Part shown: piece after piece, positions 9,554-18,182 of the stretch
Layout of the letters: every line of letters starts with the position of its first letter
Position numbering within the stretch: position 1 is the stretch's first letter
DNA from: Chloroflexota bacterium
Lineage (GTDB): Bacteria > Chloroflexota > UBA6077 > JACCZL01
DNA length: 64,000 bases
Assembly (NCBI GenBank): GCA_030447245.1
Contig: JAUJPG010000017.1
Location: forward strand, 1 to 64,000
Direction: 5' to 3'
Position numbers and translations under genes: made by a program
Notes under the pieces: generated by a model
What the model was told of the DNA's origin: nothing
Seen by the model: only the letters and a program-made list of their open reading frames with translations
Database searches by the model: none

Positions 9554-10639
9554 GTGAGGACGTACCAGATTGCTCGGATTCCCGGGGACGGTATCGGCAA
9601 CGACGTGATCGACGTTGGGACGAAAGTCCTGGAGGTACTCCAGGAACTACGGGGCGACCTCCGTCTCGAGTTTGAAACGTTCCCCTGGAGTTGCGGCTAC
9701 TACCTCGAGCACGGACGAATGATGCCCGAGGACGGCATTCAGCGCCTGGCGGCCTTTGACGCGATCTACCTGGGAGCGGTCGGCTTTCCGGCCCTCGTGC
9801 CGGACCATGTGTCGCTCTGGGGGCTGCTGCTCCCGCTGCGCAAGGAATTCGACCTATTCGTCAACATGCGCCCCTGCAAGCTCTTGCCGGGCATGGCAGG
9901 CATCCTACGGGACAAGGGGGTCGGCGACATCGACTTCGTCGTACTGCGTGAGAATACTGAGGGCGCCTATGCTGGCGTGGGTGGCCGAGTGCACGTCGGC
10001 GAGCCGAGTGAAGTGGCGATCCAGAGCATCGTCTTCACCAGGCACTCGGTCGAACGGATCATGCGGTACGGCTTCGACCTGGCTCGCCGCGAGGGGCGCA
10101 AGAAAGTCACCAGCGTTACTAAGTCCAATTCGATGCAGCACAGCCAGGTGTTCTGGGATGAAGTGTTCCGGCAGGTTTCGGCCGACTTTCCTGAGATCGA
10201 AAGTGACCAGGTCCACGTCGACGCCATGGCGGCGCGGATGGTCCGCAACCCCGAGACGCTCGACGTTGTGGTCGCCTCGAACTTGTTCGGCGACATCCTG
10301 ACCGACCTCGCCGGCGCGCTCCAGGGCAGCCTGGGCGTGGCACCAAGCGCGAACCTGAATCCACAGCGCAAAGTGCCGGGCTTTTTCGAGCCGGTCCATG
10401 GCTCCGCGCCGGACATCCACGGCAAAGGGATCGCCAATCCAATCGCGGCGATCTGGGCGGGGTCGATGATGCTCGACCACCTGGGCGAGCGCGAGGCGGC
10501 GGCCCAAATCGTCGCTGCGATTGAGGCCGTGACCGCCGAGGGTCACACTCTGACGCCGGACCTCGGTGGCACTGCGACTACCTGGGAGGTGGGCCACGCC
10601 GTCTCGGAAAAGCTCAGCGCCGCGGTCGGGGCACGCTAG
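9554..10639 (+). CDS. Tartrate dehydrogenase/3-isopropylmalate dehydrogenase-type enzyme
   Basis: NAD-dependent beta-decarboxylating dehydrogenase of the isocitrate/isopropylmalate family, about 361 residues. It begins TYQIARIPGDGIGNDV, has FVNMRPCKLLPG and VLRENTEGAYAG in the substrate region, and the metal/cofactor motif DVVVASNLFGDILTDLAGAL. The FPWSCGYYLEHGRMMPEDG segment and the RPCKL loop (rather than an LeuB-type loop) favour the tartrate dehydrogenase/D-malate dehydrogenase branch. No leu genes are nearby. GGGGAG sits eight bases before the chosen GTG; a GTG nine bases earlier lies on top of that site. Its stop overlaps the stop of the convergent zinc-ribbon gene by 4 bp. Confidence 0.85.
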   Translation: MRTYQIARIPGDGIGNDVIDVGTKVLEVLQELRGDLRLEFETFPWSCGYYLEHGRMMPEDGIQRLAAFDAIYLGAVGFPALVPDHVSLWGLLLPLRKEFDLFVNMRPCKLLPGMAGILRDKGVGDIDFVVLRENTEGAYAGVGGRVHVGEPSEVAIQSIVFTRHSVERIMRYGFDLARREGRKKVTSVTKSNSMQHSQVFWDEVFRQVSADFPEIESDQVHVDAMAARMVRNPETLDVVVASNLFGDILTDLAGALQGSLGVAPSANLNPQRKVPGFFEPVHGSAPDIHGKGIANPIAAIWAGSMMLDHLGEREAAAQIVAAIEAVTAEGHTLTPDLGGTATTWEVGHAVSEKLSAAVGAR

Positions 10640-11211
10640 CGGCGGCGACGGGCCCGGCGACCGGTACCGATGGGCGTTGGCTCCTTGGCCGAGGCGCGTG
10701 CCTCCCTCGGTTCGGAACCCTCGCCCTTGGCAGCCGCGCCGGTCGGCACTTCAATTTGTTCGTCCCAGTCCACCTCTGGGAATAGTGCTTCGACGCCCTT
10801 GGCGAACCGGTCCGGGTCGGTGAACTTGAGCTGATAGACGGGGTTCTCCTCCAGTGGGTCGTCAGGGAACTCCAGCTCGATCCAGCCTTCGTCGACTCCG
10901 CGCGCCACCAGGCGCGTCACCAGGTTGCGAAACACGTCATAGTTGGCGTGTTGCGGAGCGATGCCCTCGTAGAGTGTGACACCCTGGCCGTTGGCAGTCC
11001 AGAGCTTCTCGAGCAAATAGTACGGGTTCGGCTGGTGCAGGTCGGCGCGCCAGCGCCGCGGGTAGAACCATTGCTCCAGCAGATTGTCGAGTTGGCTTAG
11101 TAGTCCGACTCGGTCGCCGCAATGCGGGCACGGCCGCGGCGTGCCGTACTCTGCGCTGCTGAAGGTCTGGCGGCAATGTGGGCAGGTCAACTCGATCGAC
11201 TTTTTCGCCAC
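10636..11211 (-). CDS. Zinc-ribbon protein of unknown function
   Basis: About 191 residues. A four-Cys zinc ribbon at the N-terminus (CPHC and CPHC, about 17 residues apart) is followed by a soluble alpha/beta region rich in aromatic and acidic residues (EQWFYPRRW, NPYYLLEKLW, WIELEFPDDP) and a basic C-terminal tail (GTGRRARRRR). The start is the GTG with GGGAGG five bases upstream. The same frame runs upstream through unrelated antisense sequence, so the longer version is rejected. The tail and ribbon suggest nucleic-acid or ribosome contact, which is a guess. Confidence 0.72.
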   Translation of the reverse strand: MAKKSIELTCPHCRQTFSSAEYGTPRPCPHCGDRVGLLSQLDNLLEQWFYPRRWRADLHQPNPYYLLEKLWTANGQGVTLYEGIAPQHANYDVFRNLVTRLVARGVDEGWIELEFPDDPLEENPVYQLKFTDPDRFAKGVEALFPEVDWDEQIEVPTGAAAKGEGSEPREARASAKEPTPIGTGRRARRRR

Positions 11212-11326
11212 GAAGGCCTCCCGGTTTCTGGAATCCACGGCGCGATCCGCACTCATTCGTATACCCAATCGAGTGGACGCGAGAGCGGATCTCGCCGAAG
11301 ACGGAGTCGACACGGCACCTGGCGTC

Positions 11327-12358
11327 TCACGCACTAGTGGCTGGACGCCCCTTGAGCCCGTCGTTGACCTCACGGTACCGTTGGAGCGCCCGCTGGCCAA
11401 AGACTCGAATGGCCTCTCTAGGTGGCCTTTCACCGTGTTCGTAGTAGTAGCGGGCCGCTTCGCCGACCACGTAGGTGCCGGCAAAGGCAATGGCCGCCTT
11501 GGGGAGCGCCGACAATATTGGTGGGAACGCGCCGACAGCGGTTCGCGCAAGTGTACGCCAGACAAAGGCGCCACCCACCACTGGCGCGATCTCCCGGATG
11601 ATGCCCATCCGATCGTCGATGTTCCGCCCGTAGATCCCGGCCAGCTTGAACACCAGCATGGCCTGGTTCTTTGTCAACACCAGGAGGTCAGCCAGGCCGC
11701 CTGCGATACTCCCCAGGATCGGGATCATCGCCGGCAAGCTCGACATCAGGGCGAACTGCGCGTTGGCGCGGCTAGTCTCGCGAATGACATCCTCAGCCAC
11801 GGCTCGGCGCAGGAGTGGGAAGCGGTGGGCGAGAGCGAGACGGAGCGCTGGGACGGTCACCAGGATTGGTTGCACCAGGCGCATCCGAGTGGCAGCCTCG
11901 TCGCGCGGGTCTACCGCGCTGATCAGCTCCCGAGGGTGGCTTGCAAACTGGCTCCGGACGGCCTGCATCGCCTGGCCGGGGACCGGTAGTCGATCCACGT
12001 GCGTCAGGACGAGGAACGCCGCGCAGCCAGCCAATCCAGAATCATGGGCGGTGCGCCGTTCATCGGACCAGTCTGGCTGTGTCGCGTCGAGCACAAGCAG
12101 AACCAGGTCTGGTCGCGCGACGGCGCCGGCCGCGCCGGCTGCGACGTCGGCGATCATCACGTCCTGCCCGGTGTGCCGGGCGGGTTCGGAGCCGAACAGC
12201 GCGCGAACGAGCGTCTTGCGGCCGCTGCCCTCGCGCCCGACGACGCTGATCAGAAAGGGCTGCTCAAGCTCGGCCTTGACCTCAGAGGGGTCGATCTCTC
12301 GCAGCGCCTGCCAGAAAAATTGCGCAGAGCCGAACAGCCGCGTGCCGAAGCCAAGCAT
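11327..12358 (-). CDS. GTPase-like P-loop protein with DUF697/YcjF-like C-terminus
   Basis: About 343 residues. The N-terminal half resembles a Ras-like GTPase: a P-loop-like GREGSGRKT, a G3-like strand ending VLDATQPDW, and a G4-like LTHVDR. The P-loop departs from GxxxxGK[ST] because an Arg is inserted before the Lys, so binding is uncertain. The C-terminal half (from about 200) carries hydrophobic helices SLPAMIPILGSIAGGLADLLVLTKNQ and IAFAGTYVVGEAARYYY, as in DUF697-type membrane-associated domains. The ATG is the first in frame near homologous sequence. It faces the FHA gene across a shared 129-bp promoter region, a possible phospho-signalling link. Confidence 0.7.
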   Translation of the reverse strand: MLGFGTRLFGSAQFFWQALREIDPSEVKAELEQPFLISVVGREGSGRKTLVRALFGSEPARHTGQDVMIADVAAGAAGAVARPDLVLLVLDATQPDWSDERRTAHDSGLAGCAAFLVLTHVDRLPVPGQAMQAVRSQFASHPRELISAVDPRDEAATRMRLVQPILVTVPALRLALAHRFPLLRRAVAEDVIRETSRANAQFALMSSLPAMIPILGSIAGGLADLLVLTKNQAMLVFKLAGIYGRNIDDRMGIIREIAPVVGGAFVWRTLARTAVGAFPPILSALPKAAIAFAGTYVVGEAARYYYEHGERPPREAIRVFGQRALQRYREVNDGLKGRPATSA

Positions 12359-12397
12359 GACGTCGGGGAGTGTAGCATTACCTCCAGGCACACCGGA

Positions 12398-12426
12398 CTG
12401 CAACCTGTCGGCAGGGTCGGTACAAT
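12398..12426 (+). promoter_or_regulatory. Candidate sigma70-type promoter for the FHA gene
   Basis: -10 hexamer TACAAT lies 17 bp after a weak -35 CTGCAA, with the FHA start codon about 60 nt downstream. It sits in the divergent gap with the GTPase-like gene. The -35 matches consensus at only three positions. Confidence 0.35.
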
Positions 12427-12487
12427 CGACAATCAGCACCGTCGGCTGTCTGGTCACGTCGCGACAGACACTCGGAGGCCCTGATCG

Positions 12488-13639
12488 ATGGACATCTCGC
12501 CAAGCGGATCTGGCCACCAAGACGACCAGCCGTCCCGCCGAACGAGCGCAAGCGCGAGCTCCCAATTCGACGATCAGCCGAGCGCCGGCCCGCCGGGCGA
12601 TGCTGGAGACGGCGGCGTGGGTGCGGGGCCTTGGTCGCGCACGATGCCGTTCGGGGCGATCGTGCCGGCTGGCGCTAGATTGCGGGTTGAGGAAGCCTCA
12701 GTCGATCAACCCGAAATCCGCCTCGACGGCCCCAGCCTGAGGATCGGTCGGCGCGCCGGCAACGACGTGGTGATCCACGACACCAACGTGTCTCGTCAGC
12801 ACGCGAGGATCGTCAGGCAAGGCGACTGTTACGTCATCGAGGATACCGACAGCGCGAACGGCACGCGTGTGAACGGCCAGGTAATCGTCAATTCGCGTGA
12901 GCTTCGCGACGGTGACCGCATCGAGATCGGCGATGCTCGGTTCGTATTCGAGCTGGAGCCGCGAGGCCGCGTCGACCTGGACGATGCGTACCCTCATCCG
13001 AATGATGCGTCGGACTGGCCGGGCGAGGGTGGCACGGTGCACGGGTTCGCTCCACCTGCCGATCAGCTGCCATCAGCGGAGCCGAATGCTCTGCCTGAGC
13101 GGCAGTGGACCGATCAGCCTGGAAGCGCGGCCACATCCGACCCGGTTCCCTTTCCAGACGATCAAATGGTTGACCCGCATTCGATCATGGATTCGTTCGC
13201 ATCGGCCGACGTGGTCGATGCGCATGCTGGCAGTCGAATGGACGGCATGAGGCGCGAGCTCGGTGAGTTGCGACGGGAGGTGGCCGAGGCCCGGGCTCGG
13301 CTCGACGGGGTCCTCGAGCGTGCCGACGCACTGGAATCATCAGTCGACGACGCCGCGCCGGATTTGGATCGCCTCAATCGCGTGACTCAGGGCGCTGGGC
13401 GCGCCTCGTTGCTCCAGGCTCTCGCCGTGCTGGAGGAGGTGGCATCCAGCACCTACGCCGATCGGCTGAGCGCGCTGCAAGACGTCCTCGGCCAGCTGGG
13501 CGAACATCCACGCGACGTCGACTTGCTACGGCAGGTTTCGGAACATTCCGACTTGCTGCGAGAAGTGGTCGAGCGACACGCTCGCCTGGCCGTCGTCGCT
13601 CCCATGCTTCACGCCGCGGTCGGGGACGTCCTGGGTTAG
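12488..13639 (+). CDS. FHA-domain protein with C-terminal coiled coil
   Basis: 383 residues. A low-complexity N-terminus (1-60) leads to a forkhead-associated domain (about 70-160) with the phosphothreonine-binding signature LRIGRRAGNDVVI, NVSRQHARI and DTDSANGTRVNG: the conserved GR, S-x-x-H and NG residues are all present. A linker rich in Asp/Pro follows, then a long helical region (about 250-375) with heptad-like Leu/Val spacing (RRELGELRREVAEARARLDGVLERADALES is split here only for description). GGAGG lies nine bases before the ATG. Likely a phosphopeptide-reading scaffold; its partner kinase is not in the window. Confidence 0.88.
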   Translation: MDISPSGSGHQDDQPSRRTSASASSQFDDQPSAGPPGDAGDGGVGAGPWSRTMPFGAIVPAGARLRVEEASVDQPEIRLDGPSLRIGRRAGNDVVIHDTNVSRQHARIVRQGDCYVIEDTDSANGTRVNGQVIVNSRELRDGDRIEIGDARFVFELEPRGRVDLDDAYPHPNDASDWPGEGGTVHGFAPPADQLPSAEPNALPERQWTDQPGSAATSDPVPFPDDQMVDPHSIMDSFASADVVDAHAGSRMDGMRRELGELRREVAEARARLDGVLERADALESSVDDAAPDLDRLNRVTQGAGRASLLQALAVLEEVASSTYADRLSALQDVLGQLGEHPRDVDLLRQVSEHSDLLREVVERHARLAVVAPMLHAAVGDVLG

Positions 13640-14152
13640 ACTCGCGAGTGCACAGCACGAGAACACCGCTCGTCCAGGAGAGCAGTACGACGCAGCCAGG
13701 GGTCGACTCAGGCCGAAGCTCTTTGTACGCGAAGCGCCTGCCGGCCGTGCGCACCTCGCGCGTGCTCCACAGCTTCCGACTTAGCCGACAAGGGGCCGTT
13801 GCTGCGAGCCTCCAGTACCCCGGCGGGCTACTCGACCCTGGGTGGTCGATCCTCAAGGTCTCCGAAGGGTCCTGCTCGTCGGATCGCGGCCTTCAGCCCT
13901 GCGAGGCGGGTATCGACCTTCTGGTTCGTGGCCGGGGTGTCCCTGTCGTGCCCCTGCAGATTAACGGGGCACACGGCGTTTTGCCGACAGGTGCTCAGGG
14001 GCCGCCGTGTGGACCGACCTTGGTGAGTGTCCGGACGGCGGCGCGGATGTCCCCCAACGGGGATTCCAACAGTATCGCCGCTGAGCTTGGGAGCGTGGTG
14101 CGCGAGCTTGGCCCCGGGTAAGTACGACGCGGTCTTGCCAGGCCCGCGGGCC
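13640..14152. other. 513-bp intergenic region with strong secondary structure, no protein gene recognised
   Basis: Open frames here have no family resemblance. The region between the FHA gene and pantothenate kinase holds overlapping inverted repeats at 13942-14011 (listed separately). It is much longer than other gaps between genes in this window, so a non-coding RNA, a long leader or an unrecognised remnant is possible. No tRNA cloverleaf was found. Confidence 0.5.
13942..14011. other. Compound hairpin with two mutually exclusive stems
   Basis: CCTGTCG (13942-13948) can pair with CGACAGG (13985-13991), and inside it GTGCCCC (13948-13954) pairs with GGGGCAC (13966-13972) over an 11-nt loop. 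CACACGGCG (13970-13978) is also perfectly complementary to CGCCGTGTG (14003-14011). Bases 13970-13972 are in both pairings, so the two folds compete. About 140 nt upstream of the coaA start. No T-tract follows. Confidence 0.55.
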
Positions 14153-15109
14153 ATGGATCCTCGCGGGGCCTGCGACGGCATCTCGCGCTACGTGTGCTTC
14201 GGGCGCGACGAATGGCGACGGCTGCGCGCAGCAACCCCGCTGACGCTGACCGAGGCGCAGCTGCGCCGACTGGTCGGCAGGAACGAAATCGTTTCGCTCG
14301 ACGAGGTCGCGGCCGTGTACCTGCCGCTGTCGCGCCTGCTGAACCTGTATGTGGCGGCAACTCAGGACTTGTACCGGGTCACCGACACGTTCCTCGGACA
14401 GCCGGCGGCCAAGGTGCCATACATGATCGGCATCGCCGGCAGTGTGGCCGTCGGCAAGAGCACGACCGCCAGGATCCTACGGGCGCTGCTCGGCCGCTGG
14501 CCCAATCATCCCAGAGTGGATTTGATCACGACCGACGGCTTCCTCTATCCGAACAGCGTGCTCGAGGCACGCGGGTTGATGCAGCGCAAGGGGTTTCCTC
14601 AGAGCTACGACGTGCGCGCGCTCGTCCAGTTCGTCGCGGCCGTCAAGGGTGGTGCGACCGAGGTGGCCGCGCCGATGTACTCGCACCTGGCCTACGACGT
14701 CCTGGCCGGCGAGAAGCAGGTCGTCCGGCGCCCGGACATCGTGATCGTCGAAGGACTCAACGTGTTGCAGACGAGCGACGGTCGAAGCCGCACTCCGCCG
14801 CGCCTGTTCGTGTCCGATTTCTTCGACTTCACGATCTACGTCGACGCGGACCCCGAGCACATCGAGCGTTGGTACGTCGAGCGGTTCCTAACGCTCCGCG
14901 AAACCGTCTTCCGCGACAAAGCATCGTACTTCCATCGGTACGCGGCGCTCACGACGGACGAGGCGGAGGAGACGGCCCACCAAATCTGGCGCGAGATCAA
15001 CGGCATCAATCTCCGCGAGAACATCGAGCCGACTCGCGAACGGGCCCACCTGATCCTGGAAAAAGGCGCCGACCATGCCGTCGAGCGCGTCAGGCTGCGC
15101 AAGCTCTGA
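14153..15109 (+). CDS. coaA: Type I pantothenate kinase
   Basis: Phosphorylates pantothenate, the first and controlling step of CoA synthesis in the cytoplasm. 318 residues, the usual bacterial CoaA length. The N-terminus ([15 protein letters not shown]) aligns with the family start; the P-loop is [12 protein letters not shown] at about residue 93; downstream are [29 protein letters not shown] and IVEGLNVLQ, all CoaA hallmarks, and the C-terminal [15 protein letters not shown]. The ATG chosen begins the homologous region; the frame continues upstream without similarity. Transcribed alone from the long structured gap. Confidence 0.95.
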   Translation: MDPRGACDGISRYVCFGRDEWRRLRAATPLTLTEAQLRRLVGRNEIVSLDEVAAVYLPLSRLLNLYVAATQDLYRVTDTFLGQPAAKVPYMIGIAGSVAVGKSTTARILRALLGRWPNHPRVDLITTDGFLYPNSVLEARGLMQRKGFPQSYDVRALVQFVAAVKGGATEVAAPMYSHLAYDVLAGEKQVVRRPDIVIVEGLNVLQTSDGRSRTPPRLFVSDFFDFTIYVDADPEHIERWYVERFLTLRETVFRDKASYFHRYAALTTDEAEETAHQIWREINGINLRENIEPTRERAHLILEKGADHAVERVRLRKL

Positions 15110-15192
15110 GACGACTCTCGATTAGCAGGTCACGCCTACAATGGCATGCTTGCTCTCGTTGAGGCGGGTAATGGCGTCCACGGTGACATAGC

Positions 15193-15215
15193 CTCGAAGG
15201 CAGTCTACCTTCGAG
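15193..15215. terminator. Perfect 8-bp hairpin at the end of the epimerase gene
   Basis: CTCGAAGG and CCTTCGAG are separated by 7 nt that contain the epimerase stop codon. It lies between two convergent genes (coaA and epimerase), where a bidirectional terminator is expected, but there is no T-run on either side. Confidence 0.45.
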
Positions 15216-16089
15216 CGGGTCGCCCAAGGTACGCCTGGATCCCGTCCGCGAATTCCAGCTCGGCATCGTCCTCGGGAGCGTAGCCGATCACTCGGCGGGC
15301 GTTGACGATGCTCCAGAAGGCGCGAGCGTTGCCGGAGATGCCGTAGAAGACCTGGAACGGAATGCCATGCTCGTCCTCAATGCTCGGCGTGTCGATCGAT
15401 TTGACGAAGAGCTGGCTCAGGTCGCGAGGGCTGATGTAGGCTCCGAGGTCGCGCTTGTAGCGGACGGCATCGCCGGGCGTGTCGGGCCCGTCTGGAAAGT
15501 ACGTCCGGGCATCGATCTCGCGGGGCGCCCCGATCCGGACTTGAACGTTCTCTAGCTTTCGCCCCTGAGCGCCGCTGGCGTACAGGAATCCGAGTGCCTC
15601 ATAGGCAAGTTTGGCCCAGCCGTAGAAATTGTCGCTCTTGGGCGGCGTCCGCTCCGGGTCGACCACGTCCATCTTGCCGGTGTGGATCAGGTGCTCGTAC
15701 CAGTCGGCGGCGTGGTTCGAGCTTGCGACGACGACGCGGCGGACACCCTCGTCGAGCGCGAGCTGGAAGACGCGCTGGGCCATGTCTACATTCCGTCGCT
15801 CGTCCTCGTAGCCGCGGCCCCTCCAGCTATTGGGGTCGGCGCTTGCCGCCCGGTGGTAGGCGAGGTGGACGACGGAGTCGCAGTCCCGAAACACGGGACG
15901 AACTTCCGCGAGTGGCGCGCCTGCCAGATCGAGCACCTGCACCCCTTCGACCGGGTTCCCGCGCCCGTCGGTCGCCCGCATGTCCACTAGCCGAAGGTCG
16001 TAACGCTCGCGGAAAGTTGGCAGGAGCTGCGAGGCGATGTAGCCGGTAGCCCCCGTCATCAGGACGCGGCGGCGTTGGTGGTCGGTCAT
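15205..16089 (-). CDS. NAD(P)-dependent epimerase/dehydratase (extended SDR, uronate-dehydrogenase-like)
   Basis: 294 residues, Rossmann fold. Shows MTGATGYIASQLL (the GxxGxxG cofactor motif near residue 14), DMRATD as the end of beta-2, VVHLAYHR, the SSN motif and YGWAK (YxxxK catalytic pair, about residue 157). Length and motifs fit extended SDR sugar epimerases or uronate dehydrogenases such as those oxidising galacturonate; the exact sugar is not readable. Convergent to coaA. Confidence 0.85.
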   Translation of the reverse strand: MTDHQRRRVLMTGATGYIASQLLPTFRERYDLRLVDMRATDGRGNPVEGVQVLDLAGAPLAEVRPVFRDCDSVVHLAYHRAASADPNSWRGRGYEDERRNVDMAQRVFQLALDEGVRRVVVASSNHAADWYEHLIHTGKMDVVDPERTPPKSDNFYGWAKLAYEALGFLYASGAQGRKLENVQVRIGAPREIDARTYFPDGPDTPGDAVRYKRDLGAYISPRDLSQLFVKSIDTPSIEDEHGIPFQVFYGISGNARAFWSIVNARRVIGYAPEDDAELEFADGIQAYLGRPARR

Positions 16090-16206
16090 GCTGAAGCCTC
16101 CCGGCGGCGACGTGGCCCGCGGCAGGATACCAGAGCCGCCTAGCCGCGCCCGGAGTCCGGCGGCTACGATGGGCGCGGCGGCGGACCCGGCTGCCTTGGA
16201 GCCACC

Positions 16207-17649
16207 GTGAACGATCCTGCCCTCGGAGCACTGCTCGATCCGACGTCGATCGCCATCGTCGGGGCTTCGGCCGACTTCCGGAGGATCAACGGACGGCCGC
16301 TACGCTTCTTGCTGCACTACGGCTACCAGGGCAGACTGCTGCCGATCAACCCGCGCTACCAGGAGATCGGCGGGGTGCCGTGCTTCCCGTCGGCGGACGC
16401 GCTGCCGATCGCGCCCGACCTTGCGTTGATCGGCCTGCCAGCCGAAGCCGCGCCCGAGGCGCTGGAAGCGTGCGGACGACGGGGCGCTCGGGCAGCGGTG
16501 GTGTTCAGCGGGGGGTTCGCCGAGATCGGACCCGAGGGCGCCGCTCTGCAGGAGCGACTTGTCGCGACCGCGCGCCGATTCGGGATGGCGCTGTGTGGGC
16601 CAAACTGCCTGGGCCTCGTGAACTTCAGGAGTGCCGCCGTCTGTACCTTCACCGCGACCTTCGACACCGTTGACGTCCAGCCCGGCAAGATCGCGTTCGT
16701 CAGCCAGAGCGGGGCCCTGGGGGTGTACATCTACGCCCTAGCGCGGCAGCGTGGTCTTGGGTTTAGCTACTACGTCAGCTCCGGCAACGAGGCCACGACC
16801 GACTTCTCGCGCTACCTGGAGTACCTCGTCGACGATGCACACACCTCGGTGATCCTCGGCTATCTTGAAGCGGCGCGGGACGGGCCGGCCCTGCTCCGGG
16901 CGGCCGACCACGCCAGCCAAGTTGGCAAGCCGCTCATCTTGCTCAAGGTGGGCCGGTCCAGCCACGGGGCGCGCGCGGCCCACTCACACACCGGCTCACT
17001 GGCTGGTAGTGACCGCGTGTACGACGCGGCCTTCCGCCAGCACAACGTGATTCGCGCAGAGACGATCGAAGGCATGCTGGACATCGCCTACCTGGCAACA
17101 GTGGGCGGTGTCCCGCGCGGCGACGGTGTCGCCGTTTCTACCATCTCGGGCGGGGCGGGGGTGATCCTCGCAGACGAGATCGAGCGCGCCGGATTGCGGC
17201 TGACCGAGCTGCAATCGCAGACGCGTGGCGCGCTGGGCGCGTACGTGCCCGTCTTCGGCTCGACCGCGAATCCGGTTGACACGACGGCGCAGGCGCTCAA
17301 CGAGCCGGATATTCTTCGCGGCTGTCTCGCCACGCTTGCTGCCGACCCCGGGGTGGACACGGTGATCCCCTTCCACGGGCCGCTCGCCGAGTATGCCGAG
17401 ACGCTGGCGGGCGCGATCGGGGACGTCGCGGCGACAGAAGACGCGGCGGTGGTGGCCAATTGGTTGGCCGCTCCTCCGGAGGCGCGAAGCAGTCTTGAAG
17501 CGCGCGGTGTCCCGGTCTTTGACGATCCAGCGCGCGCTGTGCGAGCGCTCGGGGCGCTAGCGGCATGGGGCCGTCGGCGAGCACGCCCCGGGCACACGGC
17601 AGAACCCGCTACGGCATCTCCTCGGGGCCACGCTGGGGCCGGCTTGTAA
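16207..17649 (+). CDS. Acyl-CoA synthetase (NDP-forming), alpha-type subunit
   Basis: 480 residues covering the CoA-binding domain (SIAIVGASADFRRINGRPL at the N-terminus), the ligase-type flavodoxin-like domain (VSQSGALGVYIYALARQ) and the third domain with the phosphorylated-His region HSHTGSLAGSDRVYDAAFRQ. This is the alpha-chain arrangement of acetate-CoA or related acid-CoA ligases; the ATP-grasp beta part is absent and not adjacent. GTG start. First gene of a four-gene operon with a hypothetical protein, an amidohydrolase and an AMP-dependent ligase, suggesting breakdown of a carboxylic acid through CoA thioesters. Confidence 0.87.
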   Translation: MNDPALGALLDPTSIAIVGASADFRRINGRPLRFLLHYGYQGRLLPINPRYQEIGGVPCFPSADALPIAPDLALIGLPAEAAPEALEACGRRGARAAVVFSGGFAEIGPEGAALQERLVATARRFGMALCGPNCLGLVNFRSAAVCTFTATFDTVDVQPGKIAFVSQSGALGVYIYALARQRGLGFSYYVSSGNEATTDFSRYLEYLVDDAHTSVILGYLEAARDGPALLRAADHASQVGKPLILLKVGRSSHGARAAHSHTGSLAGSDRVYDAAFRQHNVIRAETIEGMLDIAYLATVGGVPRGDGVAVSTISGGAGVILADEIERAGLRLTELQSQTRGALGAYVPVFGSTANPVDTTAQALNEPDILRGCLATLAADPGVDTVIPFHGPLAEYAETLAGAIGDVAATEDAAVVANWLAAPPEARSSLEARGVPVFDDPARAVRALGALAAWGRRRARPGHTAEPATASPRGHAGAGL

Positions 17650-17724
17650 GGTTCGCGCCGGGAGGGCATGATTCATCTTTCGACCGGTTTGGCGTGGCAG
17701 TCGCGAGCCAGGAGCGGGGACCAG

Positions 17725-18171
17725 ATGCCTCATAACGACGCCGTGCACCAGCAAGCGCTCACGAATGGCGACTATGCGGACGAGCTGATGTTCGAGGCGG
17801 CCGAGCTCTCGGTTTTCTTGATCCACTTCGCAGACGGAAGTCATAGCGTGCGCCTGGAGCTGCCGACCCGCGGCGTGTCGTTGGTGCTCGATACGCCGGC
17901 CTGGCTCGACGTCGACACCGTGGCGCCGGAGGTCAGCGCCGAAGAGCCGACGCTGAGCAGTGGCTTTGCGGTCGTGGAGCGGCAGGATGACCCCGAGGTC
18001 GGCTACCGACTCACCATCCAGGGGGGCGACGTCGTCGGCACGGTGAGCCTGATTATGCTGGAGGTTGAGATGGCCACCTTGCGAGCGGCACTCGAGGCGA
18101 GCCGGGCAAAGGTGGAGGCAGCGGACGAGCTCGACACGCTCGCACAAGTTCCCGGTGGTGGGGTGGTCTGA
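17725..18171 (+). CDS. Hypothetical protein in CoA-ligase/amidohydrolase operon
   Basis: About 148 residues, soluble, acidic, without recognised domain. Contains a predicted beta-rich core (FLIHFADGSHSVRLEL, VSLVLDTPAWLDV, YRLTIQGGDVVGTVSLIML) and a helical C-terminus (ATLRAALEASRAKVEAADEL). The ATG follows GGAG by about 10 nt; another ATG 19 codons earlier lacks a ribosome site. It sits 11 nt before the amidohydrolase, so translation is probably coupled. Function unknown. Confidence 0.65.
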   Translation: MPHNDAVHQQALTNGDYADELMFEAAELSVFLIHFADGSHSVRLELPTRGVSLVLDTPAWLDVDTVAPEVSAEEPTLSSGFAVVERQDDPEVGYRLTIQGGDVVGTVSLIMLEVEMATLRAALEASRAKVEAADELDTLAQVPGGGVV

Positions 18172-18182
18172 GCAGGCATGGG

